From assembly GCA_019454045.1 (NCBI GenBank), contig SKCR01023818.1, positions 20,346 to 84,345 of the forward strand: 64,000 bases of DNA, given 5' to 3'. The position numbers and the translations under genes are program-made. Source of the DNA: Zanthoxylum bungeanum (lineage: Eukaryota > Streptophyta > Magnoliopsida > Sapindales > Rutaceae). The notes beneath the pieces were generated by a model, which did not search any database, was not told where the DNA came from, and saw only the letters and a program-made list of their open reading frames with translations. Positions 21,234 through 31,092 of the stretch are shown piece after piece; the first letter of the stretch is position 1, and the number at the start of each line of letters is the position of its first letter.

Positions 21234-23291
21234 TGTTGGTTTGCTCTAAGCTTCCCAAGATCATAAATTAAGCATGAAAAAGTATGAATACACTTCAAGG
21301 AGGTGCGGAATGACTCACATTGATCGGTCATGATGCTACGAAGATGAAGAACGAACTGCTCTCCCCATGCTCGGCAGTGTGCTGCGCCAATGGTGGACTG
21401 CATGGTGGTGGGTGGATCTCCCTCCATGAAGAATCGTCCATGGACTCCATTAAAGCTCCAAGCTTTGGTTAAACTTCCATGCTCACAAAATCACTTCCCT
21501 ATCACCTTGGTATTCCTCCTAGAGTGTGCTAGCACTTGTGATGTTCTTGCCACAAAAATCATCACTTCCTCTTCTTGCCATTTTCGTCAAACCAAAAGAA
21601 AACAGAAGAGATGAGGCGGTTAAACCGAGAGAGATGAAGAACGATTGGCTCCAAAAGGGTTCCCAAAAAACGTGTACAGGAGGAGAGAGAGGGAAAAAGA
21701 AAAATGTAAAGGTTTATATAATTTCCAAAATTTAATAAACCATTTTCCTTTTTCAATTTCAAAAAGCAAACATTAAATGCTTCTTTCCATCATCTCACAT
21801 CAACTCACATCAATCAATCAAATGTCACATCACTCAAAGTGACATGTGATTTGACGCTTGATGTGACTTGTGATTCGACGTTTGATTTGACTTGCGTGCC
21901 GCACTCGAATTCGAAATGGGAATGCGCTCGCAAATAATCCCGGGCTCGGGTTCGCTAATTCCAAATTAACGAATTTTCCATTGCGTCGATTAAATGATTA
22001 CGCCTAGCGAAATCACTATTCACGTCGCTAACGAATTAATTCTAAATTAATTCGTTCGCCCGAATTAAAATATAATTTTAATTCCGCGTCGAAACCAATT
22101 TCGTATAATATATTAAATATATTATTTTATCGATTAATTCCAATTAATCGTTCTCTCTCTTTAATTGATATTTTAATCCAGATAAAATATCTCCGCAATT
22201 AATCCCAGATTAATTTCTCTCTCATTAAATTAATCCCAGATTAATTAAAGTGCGAGTCATACGTCATCGATGAATCTTCGGGGAGCGACCCATGAGATCT
22301 CGGATATGTTGGCAGTAAATCAGGTCGTCGGACTATCCGAACACGTAAGTACTAGTAGTACTACGTTTACACCGATTCACAAGACAAGGTTGGCTTCTAG
22401 CAAGCGCCATGCCCTACCCAATTCTCCAAAACATGCTTACATGAATAAGCGATCTATCAGGCGTAGTATACGTGGTATTGCGTATTTCGATCCAGTATCG
22501 AATGATCACGTGCTAGGCCTGGGGCGGAATTGTGTCTGCCCCGTACGAAGCACATGTCGGATCTCTGGTAACTAGTCTCTATATCGGATAACTATGACCT
22601 AGTCATATTATCCCGATGACTGCAGTACTTAAGAGAACCAGTACCGTATCCTACGTGACCATCATCTCCATATGACTGGAGTGACACTTCCGTCTTAACA
22701 TCACACCCAACACACTACGATTCTCAATATACCCAGTATTGGCATACACAGAACCGGTTAAAGCCCTGAACGACCTCAACCAAAGTATATTGATTATCGC
22801 AAGTATTAGCGGTGCAAGTCTCAGGTTAAGACCAAATACATCTACCCTGATTTCGGACTTCTATAGACACATAGTCATACTACCAATGGAATTCCAAAGG
22901 GGTCTATCCAACAGCGAAGCTATTTCCCGTACCATCGTGAGTGAAACACAACCTCCTATTACACTTTATGATTATCCATACCCAAATATACGAGAATTAT
23001 GACGTTGTGCCCTCATAACACGCACAAGTACAATACTAGTCTTTTACGTATTATCGATGTCCAATCTCAATAATACTCTGATAGGGATATTTAATGATTT
23101 ATCCTTTGTGGACTGATACTGTCTCATATCATTCTCCGTCCAGGAACAAATCATAGAGACCTCTCATCATTTATACATCTAGGTGATCTAATCACAATGA
23201 TAAGAGTGCAATCTCCTTTGTCACATAGTTAATTTGTACAACAACACCGTGATCTGTACAAATAGTGACGCTATGAGTCATAATTGTCCAA
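21234..23291 (-). mobile_element. B4 5' LTR
   Basis: A family B LTR of about 2.06 kb read on the minus strand. It holds the palindrome array at about 21951-22247, the W-box-like repeats near 21850-21900, and an exon-like segment ending in GTGAGT near 21314. The outermost bases of the LTR are lost. Confidence 0.88.
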
Positions 23292-24204
23292 AAAATATTG
23301 CAATAAATAATTCTTGGAGAATTAATGACTATTCTCAAGGAGACAAAGTCAAACTTTGCAATTAGGCAGTAGCGCAAGGTGCACCTTACTTGATATTCCA
23401 GAATGCCAAGGCTTTGCCAAAGGCTTCTGGAGTGTGGAAAAGGGCAAAGCAAAAATCATGATAATCTTCTAGGAAGATAAAAGGACAATCCCAAGAAGGA
23501 ATTGAAGACGAGCAAGGATTAAGACTTCAAAATATATTTGTCAACATTAGTTCACTACTAGTATTAATTGGATTTTAAATACTTAGTGTGGTACATAAAT
23601 ATGTATTGATGTTCAGAATCTGCTATGAGTAGGATAATGACATCAATTGAGATTTATCTGCGAATTGGAAACAGGACGAAAGTCGTTGTTTTAACCGTAG
23701 ATACCTGAATTAGGAACTACCTTCGGTTAGTACTTAAATTAAGAAACTGTTATAATGTAATTAGTTTGACTAGATACATTATCTCTATATCAGTGTTTAA
23801 CCCGCTGCGGGTGAACCTTTATATTCTAGAACACTAAAGTGTTTCATTATATAAAGATGATATTGAGATAAACACATTAGATGTGAATAACAGAATTTAT
23901 ATTTTGAATATAAATAATATCTCAAATATATAACATGACAAATAAATAGCTCAAACTGATTTGATCAATTAAGAAACTAATTATGGCATAGTTGTCAAGG
24001 ACACTATTAAACAAGAATCGTATATCCACACTTTCGAAGAGTGGGTACTAGGACTAATTTGATTCCATTCAAATAAAGTCTACGAATCTAGTTTATTGGG
24101 CAAAGTGCCTAAAACACCTTTACTTGGTAAAAGTGTAAAAGCCACATATCTGTTAGCCCTAGTTCATAGTGAAGCAAGTGGGCCCATGTATAGCTAGGCT
24201 AGAT

Positions 24205-26190
24205 GTAGATGTGAATATTTCGTGACCTATACGGATGTGGCATCGCGTTATGGTTATGTGTTTCTTTTGAAGAATACAGATCGGAAACTTTTAAAGTTTC
24301 GACACAAAATAGACAAACAGATCGGCTAAAGTATTAAACTGTCACGGTAAGACCGTAATGGAAAATACTTTAGCAATAGGTTTCTCGTATACTTGAAAGA
24401 GTATAATATTCTTTTAAAGAGGACTCCTCCCGGAACACGTCAGTTTGACGGTGTGTCCGAACAGGATTAACCGAATTCTATTAGACATGATAAGGTTAAT
24501 CACGAGTCGCTCTGAGCTACCATTTCCTTCAACATATACTTTAACAGTGCAAGAACTTATTTTGAATAAGGTTCCATAAAATCTGTATGACAGATAACAT
24601 ATTAGAGATGAACGGGAAAGAAACCAAGTTTCACATTCCTGATGATTTGGGATGCTAGGCATATGTTTGGATGATACCAAACTAAAACCCAGATTGGATA
24701 AGTGCCAATTGTAGGTTATCCTATGGATACCATAAGTATTGTACTTATACACCTCACAAGAGAATAATTAGATTGTTACTCACCATGTGGTTTTCCTAAG
24801 AGGAATACCGAAATGCAGTGGTAAGTGGGAGGATAGTATAACTCGATGAAAATCAGAGTAATACTGTTCAAGGCACCGAATCTTAATGGAACATAAATAG
24901 TTCATCAAGGATGAAACTATACCATTAATATTCAAATACACAAGAACCGCGTAGGTCGGAGAGAATCAGAAAACAACCTGGGGTTTGGATTTCTGATCTC
25001 ACCTCATAAAGATGTCTATCTTATTGAGGAATAGCAACTGACTACGTAAGAAGAAGTGATACAAGGTATCGACTCCCTATTATGGCAAAGTGCCATATAA
25101 TCCGAAATGGATTCCATGTATATCAACCAGTTTGGATACTAGTTGATGTGCCACAAGGCATTGTGCCTACTAGTACTATAATCTTCAAGGAAGACATACA
25201 TGAATGGCAACATACCAACGTATAAAGCTAGGCTTTTAACGGAAAGGTATCGTTATCAACATTGTGTTGATTACGATTCAACCTTTTACCTGTTGCCACG
25301 GTAAATCCATTTGGATAATGCTTGTTATTCGATCCATGATTGGATTGAAGCAAGCATTAGGTTCTTGGAATTATCATTTTGATGTAATCATAATTATTTA
25401 TGATTTAATTCAAAACGAAAATGATTCTTGTGTACATAAGAGGGTTAGTGGAGCGCACTGACAGTGGCTGTCCTATAATATAATGATAATATGTCATTTC
25501 TTGGAAATGATATTCCTATAAAATAACTATCGGCGAAAGCTTGGCTTTCGATAACTCTCCGTGGAATCGTACATTGAAAAATGTACGCGACCTGGTATCT
25601 CATACGCTTTGAGCATATGGATTCACAAACAGGCCAATCCGAGTGATAGTCACTGGATTGATGTTAAGAACATCCGTTAGTATCTTAGAGAACTAAGGAT
25701 GCTGTCTTAGTCTATAGAGAAGGAGAACTTGAAGTGACTGGGATCACTGTAGCAAGTTTCCTATAACCGATAAATATGACTAAAAGTCGCAAACGGTACT
25801 ATACAGTTTGAATAACGGTATAGTGAGCTGGAAATCTTCCAAGCAAGATACTGTTACAGAATAAACAACAAATACGGGTTAATTGCAGCAGCTGAGGCAG
25901 CAATAGAAGCCATCTGGGTCAATAACAAATCTAATTAGATTAGATAAAGTTCTATTAGCAGTTGAGCTAGGCATCATCACAGGCTAAAGAATTAATGGCC
26001 TCATCATCGATCAAGATACATACTTCGATATTCATCTGATTCGTTCGGATCATACATCGTGGTGATGTGATGATCGAATAAATCGCATCAAGATGGTATT
26101 CATACAAATTCACTGACAGAAGCTTTTCTCAGTAGTTTGAGCCAACCGTACATAGTTCGGGTGTCAGACACTCGAGTGACTGGCTATAGG
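24205..26190 (+). pseudogene. Decayed Copia pol of B1 (integrase, RT, RNase H)
   Basis: The clearest coding remnant in the window. At 24213-24290 a frame reads YFVTYTDVASRYGYVFLLKN, the core of Copia integrase. Near 24417 it reads RTPPGTRQFDGVSEQD, matching the integrase TPPGTPQHNGVSE block, and then NRILLDMIRL after a shift. Near 24945 EPRRSERIRKQPG marks the integrase-RT linker. Near 25210 NGNIPTYKARLL and near 25335 GLKQALGSWN are RT. VSGA follows at 25443, then a strand where the catalytic YVDD is gone, then FLGNDIPIK in another frame. RNase H shows GLIAAAEAAIEAIWVN near 25878. The end reads FEPTV..GVRHSSDWL just before the polypurine tract. Many stops and shifts make it non-functional. 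Confidence 0.88.
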
Positions 26191-26203
26191 CCAAGTGGGA
26201 GAT
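26191..26203 (+). other. Polypurine tract of B1
   Basis: CCAAGTGGGAGAT directly before the TGTTGGAC start of the 3' LTR. It overlaps the end of the pol remnant, as is usual in Copia elements. Confidence 0.9.
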
Positions 26204-27257
26204 TGTTGGACAATTATGACCCATAGCGTCACTATTTGTACAGATCATGGTGTTGTTGTATAAATTAACTATGTGACAAAGGAGATTGCACTCTTATCAT
26301 TTGTGATTAGATCACCTAGATATATAAATGATAGGAGGTCCTTGTGATTTGTTCCTGGACAGAGAGTGATATGAGACAGTATCAGTCCATGAAGGATAAA
26401 TCATTAAATATCCCTAGTCAGAGTATTATCGAGATTCGACATCGATAAATACATAAAAGACTAGTATTACACTTATGCGTGTTTGTGAGGGCACAACGGC
26501 ATAGTTCTCATATATTTGGGTATAGGATACTCATGCAAGTGTAATAGGAGGTTGTGTTTTTCCGATGGTATGGGAAACAGCTTCGCTCTGGATAGACCCC
26601 CTCGGAATTCCATTGGTAGTATGACTATGTGTCTATGGAAGTCCGAAATCAGGGTAGGTGTATTTGGTCTTAACCTGAGACTTGCACCATTAATACTTGC
26701 GACAATCAATATACTTTGGTTGAGGTCGTTCAGCACTTTAACAGGTTCTGTGTACGCCAATGCTGGGTATATTGAGAATCGTAGTGTGTTGGGTGTGATG
26801 TTAAGACGGAAGTATCACTCCAGTCATATGGAGATGATGGTCACATAAGATACGGAACTCGTTCTCTTAAATGCTTGAGCTATCGGGATATTATGACTAG
26901 GTCATGTATATCCGATTATAGAGACTAGTTGCCAGACATCTGATATGTGCTTCGTACGGGGCAGACACAATTCCAGCCCTAGGCCTAGCACGTGATCATC
27001 TGATGCTGGATCGAAATACGCAATACTACGGTATACTACACTTGATATAGATCACATATTCCTATAAGGATATTTCTGGAGAATTGGGTAGGCATGGCGC
27101 TTTGCTAGAAGCCAACATTGTCTTGTAAATCGGTACAAACGTAGTACGAGGTACTTACGTGTTTGGATAGTCCGACGACCATATTTACTGCCAACATATC
27201 CGGGGATCTCATGGGTCGCTTCCCGAAGATTCACCGATGATGTATGACTCGTACTTT

Positions 27258-27560
27258 AATTAATCTGGGATTAATTAGAAGAGAGAGAAAATTAATCTGG
27301 GATTAATTACGAATATATTTTATCTGGGATAAATATTAATTAAAGAGAGAGAACGATTAATTTAGAATTAATCGATAAATAATATATTTGATATATTATA
27401 CGAGATTGGATTTCGACGCGGAATTAAAATTAGATTTTAATTCGGGCGAATGAATTAATTTAGAATTAATTCGTTAGCGATGTGGATAGTGATTTCTCTA
27501 GGCGTAATCGTTTAATTACGTCGCGATGGAAAATTCGTTAATTTGGAATTAGCGAACCCG
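27258..27560 (+). repeat. Array of 3-base-loop palindromes in B1 3' LTR
   Basis: Same series as at 5964-6270. It also shows ATAATATAT/ATATATTAT (loop TTG) near 27380, and TTCGTTAATT/AATTAGCGAA (loop TGG, one G-T pair) near 27534. Up to nine stems lie within 300 bases. Confidence 0.85.
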
Positions 27561-27609
27561 AGCCCGGGATTTTTGCGAGCGCATTCGCATTTCAAATTCG
27601 AGTGCGGCA

Positions 27610-27665
27610 CGCAAGTCAAATCGAGCGTCAAATCGCTAGTCACATCAAGCGTCAAATCACATGTC
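27610..27665 (+). promoter_or_regulatory. W-box-like cluster upstream of the B1 TATA box
   Basis: Several GTCAA or GTCAC words at short, regular spacing, which read TTGAC on the other strand, the core of WRKY-binding W-boxes. The cluster lies about 150-190 bases before the TATA box. Related clusters are in B2, B3 and B4. A role in stress-induced transcription is inference from other plant LTRs. Confidence 0.45.
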
Positions 27666-27806
27666 ACTTTGAGTGATGTGACAATTTGATTGATTGATTT
27701 GAGTGATTGATGTGGTAGTTGAAAAGCAATAATTGCTTTTTGCTTTTGACTTTTTGGAAAGATGGAAAAGTGTATTTGTTATTTGTTATTTGGAAAATCA
27801 AATAAA

Positions 27807-27815
27807 TATATAAAA
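27807..27815 (+). promoter_or_regulatory. TATA box of B1 3' LTR
   Basis: TATATAAAA is followed by a strongly pyrimidine-rich stretch (TTTCTCTCTCC type), as in many plant promoters. Transcripts from this LTR would run into the A1 internal segment at 28286. Confidence 0.6.
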
Positions 27816-28194
27816 CATTTTTCTTTTTCCATTTCTCTCTCCTCTTTAACGTTTTCTCTCTTTTCCCTCATTCTCCTTCACGGCTTGGAGCCGTTTCTTC
27901 CTCTCCATTTTCTGGTTTGACCGAATGAAGAAGAGAAGCAAGTGAGTTTATTTTGTTGCAAAATCTAGTGCTAGCACACCTTGAGTCTTCCTAAGGTGAT
28001 AGGGAAATAAACACATGAGCATGGAATCGTTTTTGAAGCTTGAAACTTGGAGCTTCCATGGAGTCTCCCATGGACGATTCTTGGAGGAGCCAAACCAGCC
28101 CATGTCGTGCAGTCCACGACCAAGAGCAGCCACTGCCGAGCTTGACAGAGGAGGCAGTTCGGTTTTGGTCTTCGTCGCATCTCAACCGATCCTT

Positions 28195-28200
28195 GTGAGT
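28195..28200 (+). promoter_or_regulatory. Donor-like splice site in B1 U5
   Basis: GTGAGT, followed by TTTTTCCGCACCTCC. A GTRAGT-like site before a TTCCGC word is kept at the same place in B1, B2, B3, B4 and B5 although the sequence just upstream varies strongly. It may let LTR-started transcripts splice into downstream DNA. Confidence 0.4.
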
Positions 28201-28285
28201 TTTTCCGCACCTCCTATGATTGTATTCATGCATTTTTCATGCTTATTTGATGATTCTTGGGACCTAATTAGAAACCCACAATCTG

Positions 28286-29026
28286 TATGACAGTTAGTAT
28301 AACTGTTGGACAGTTATTGTGTGTCTTATATAAAGTATTCATTTTTCGTAAATGATGATTCCTTTTTCGAAAGAGATATTGATTAGAATGTCTAATCAAT
28401 CTTATGTATCATTTGATGATGACATAATGAATACTTTCTTATGTGCGATTAAAGATATCGGTTTAATCGTAATTGTTACCAGTTATTTTGATATCATATA
28501 GACCATATGATGGATCTTGAAGCACGTTCTTTGAGATCTTTGAGATATTAAGAACGAGTTTCTAATTCATGGAGAATTCAGTCTGCAACCATTAGGGTCA
28601 TATTAGTTTTGAGACTAATTATGACGTTGGAAAGTCTACGTCATAAAGAGTCACAAAAGATGCAGTGGGAGTGTCACGAAGGATTCTACTATTCAGTGGA
28701 ATTAGATGCAACTTATGAAGTTTTGACTTATGAAGTTGTATAGTGACCTTATAAATTAGAAGTTTTATATTGGTGTTGTGCTTGCGGTTGTCCGCATAGT
28801 ATTTTGGATTTGATCCCTAAATACTTGGACAACTCAGTAGCTGTAGCACAATATTGAAGTAGCATCAGAGTCATATTAATGTATAATTTAGATTTTACAA
28901 AATATGAATGATGATGGCTATGGGAACGATGGAGTTTGTTTGACAAACTCAATATGTCATAGCGAACCTGCTTCTTGTTGCCTACCTCTTGAGTACTGGG
29001 TGAGCTTTTGAGGGCCATGTGCATAC
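28286..29026 (+). mobile_element. A1 internal region, segment 2 (RT/RNase H remnant)
   Basis: Continues A1 after B1 and aligns with A2 11731-12470. Strong inverted repeats include ACAGTTA/TAACTGT (loop GTA) and ATTGATTAGA/TCTAATCAAT (loop ATG). No readable domain. It ends at CATAC, where B2 inserted. Confidence 0.9.
29022..29026. repeat. Target site duplication of B2 (left)
   Basis: CATAC at 29022-29026 is repeated at 48968-48972. Joining the two sides restores the GTGCATA..GATACACATTGAG sequence seen in A2 near 12450. Confidence 0.95.
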
Positions 29027-31077
29027 TGTTGGGGTTTTCTAAACATCCCAATGATCATTATCAAGCAAGAAACAAGTATGAATACACATCAAAGGAGGTG
29101 CGGAATACTCACAATGAACGAATTGGATGCATCGAAGAACAAAACTCCATTTCCTTCCTCTGTCAAGCTCGACAAACTCACTGGTTTGGGCTCCAAGAAT
29201 TCGGCAGTGGCAGTTTTCCTTTCACCATTTTCGGCCATTGATGTCCTCCATGAAAGCTCCAAGCTCCAAGTGATGATTCCATGCTCATGTAGTGAGTTCC
29301 CTATCACCTTAGGATGGCTCCTATGTGTGCTAGCACCCCAAGAAATTTGCCACAAATTTCCTTAGCTTCTCCTTCATCACTCGGTCAAGCCAGAAAAAGA
29401 AGGCAGAAACCGTGTGAGAGAGAGGAGTTTTTGGCTCCAAAATCGTATCTAAGGAGAGAGAATGATGAAATGTGTAAATGTTAATTTTTTTTCCAAAAAC
29501 AAATAAAACATATACCAAAAAATTTTCCAAAAAGTCAAGCATTAAATGCTTTCAATCATCTCACATCAACTCACATCAATCAATCAATCAATTGACACAT
29601 CACTCAAAGTGACATGTGAATTGACGCTTGTTGTGACTAATGATTTGATTCTTGATTTGACTTGCATGCCGCACTCGAATTCGAAATGTGAATGCGCTCG
29701 TAAATAATCTCGGGCTCGGGTTCGCTAATTCTAAATTAACGAATTTTCCGTTGCGACGCAATTAAATGATTACGCCTAGCGAAGTCACTATTCACATCGC
29801 TAACGAATCAATTCTAAATTAATTCGTTCGCCCGAATTAATATCCGATTTTAATTCCGCGTCGAAATCCAATTTCATTTAATATATCGAATATATTAATT
29901 TATCGATTAATTCCAAATTAATCGTTTTCTCTCTTTAATTGATATTTTATCCTAGATAAAATATCTCTGCAATTAATCCCATATTAATTTTCTCTCTCAT
30001 CTAATTAATCCCAGATTAATAAAAGTGCGAGTCATACGTCATCGGTGAATCTTCGGGAAGCGACCCATGAGATTCCCGGATATGTTGACAGTAAATTCAG
30101 TCGTCAGACTATCCGAACACGTAAGTACCTCGTACTACATTTATACCGATTTACAAGACAAGGTTGGCTTCTAGCAAAGCGTCATGCCTACCCAATTCTC
30201 CAGAAAAATGCTTACAGGAATAAGGGATCTATATCATGCGTAGTATACGTAGTATTGTGTATGTCAATCCAGTATCGGATGATCACGTGCTAGGCCTGGG
30301 GCTGGAATTGTGTCTGCCCCGTACGAAGCACATGTCGGATGTCTGGTAACTAGTCTCTATAATCGGATAAACCTGATATTGTCATTTTATCCCGATAGCT
30401 GCAACATTTAAGAGATCCATTCCCGTATCCTACGTGACCATCATCTTCACTATGACTGTAGTGATACTTCCGTCTTGACATAACACCCAACACACTACGA
30501 TTCTCAATATACCCAGCATTGGCGTACACAGAAACTGTTAAAGTCCTGGACGACCGCAACCAAAGTATATTGATTGTCGCAAGTATTAGCGGTGCAAGTC
30601 TCAGGTTAAGACCAAATACACCTACCCTGATTTCGGACTTCCATAGACACATAGTCATACTACCAATGGAATTCCGAGGGGGTCTATCCAGAGTGAAGCT
30701 GTTTCCCGTACCATCGGTAAAACACAACCTCCTATTATACTTGCATGAGTATCCTATACCCAAATATATGAGAACTATGCCGTTGTGCCCTCACAAACGC
30801 GCACAAGTGTAATACTAGTCTTTTATGTATTTATCGATGTCCAATCTCGATAATACTCTGACTAGGGATATTTAATGATTTATCCTTCGTGGACTGATAC
30901 TGTCTCATATCATTCTCCGTCCATGAACAAATCATAGGGACCTTCTATCATTCATATATATCTAGGTGATCTAATAAAAAATGATAAAAGAGCAATCTCC
31001 TTTGTCACAGAGTTAATTTGTACAACAACACCATGATCTGTACAAATAGTGACGCTATGGGTCATAATTGTCCAACA
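29027..31077 (-). mobile_element. B2 3' LTR
   Basis: A 2,051-bp LTR from TGTTGGGGTTTTC to ATTGTCCAACA on the plus strand. It lies tail to tail with the B1 3' LTR, 746 bases away, and so forms a large inverted repeat with it. Palindrome array at about 29725-30022. The longest open frame of the window, 137 codons at 30350-30763 (-), lies here; see rejected items. Confidence 0.93.
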
Positions 31078-31092
31078 ATCTCCCACTTGGCC
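31078..31092 (-). other. Polypurine tract of B2
   Basis: On the minus strand GCCAAGTGGGAGAT, next to the 3' LTR edge at 31077. Confidence 0.88.

Larger units (their letters stand above)
17942..23291 (-). mobile_element. B4, inverted truncated family B element
   Basis: On the minus strand this is 5' LTR (23291 down to 21234), primer site (21232-21220), leader, gag-like zone and palindrome array, ending at 17942. Its pol and 3' LTR are missing. The outer LTR end reads GTCCAA and lacks the last CA, and there is no target duplication. It sits inside the B1 internal region with loss of about 2 kb of target, so it arose by a complex rearrangement or by insertion followed by deletion. Confidence 0.8.
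23292..26203 (+). mobile_element. B1 internal region, segment 2
   Basis: B1 internal sequence resumes directly after B4. Its first 600 bases pair with 17942-18537. Integrase, RT and RNase H remnants follow from about 24205, and the segment ends with the polypurine tract. Confidence 0.85.
4913..28280 (+). mobile_element. B1, Copia-type LTR retrotransposon with nested insertions
   Basis: The element begins TGTTGGACAATT at 4913 and ends AAACCCACA at 28280, flanked by ATCTG. Its parts are: 5' LTR 4913-6338 plus 17067-17283 (split by A2), primer site 17285, leader 17284-17937, the inverted fragment B4 17942-23291, pol region 23292-26190, polypurine tract 26191-26203, and 3' LTR 26204-28280. The first 330 bases of the two LTRs look roughly 95% or more alike by eye. 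Confidence 0.92.
26204..28280 (+). mobile_element. B1 3' LTR
   Basis: An uninterrupted 2,077-bp LTR, the best plus-strand reference for family B. In order it shows the conserved TGACCCATAGCGTCA start, a tract with two overlapping open frames (26473-26848), the palindrome array, W-box-like repeats, a TATA box, a pyrimidine-rich start region, the conserved GGTGATAGGGAA word near 27994, a GC-richer exon-like segment, a donor-like GTGAGT at 28195, and the ACA end. Confidence 0.93.

Noticed and set aside
28015..28290. 91-codon frame in the B1 3' LTR (and 17084-17377 in the 5' LTR).
   Set aside because: Part of the U5 exon-like segment. It starts after the presumed transcription start but runs through the donor-like site and past the LTR end, and is not kept in other subfamilies.
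30350..30763. Longest open frame, 137 codons on the minus strand in the B2 3' LTR, with related frames in B1 (26516-26848), B5 (13232-13504) and B6 (58531-58872).
   Set aside because: It lies in the LTR upstream of the TATA box. The opposite strand is open over the same stretch (30519-30812). The frame is broken in the young B3 LTRs and in the B1 5' LTR, and no known domain is visible.
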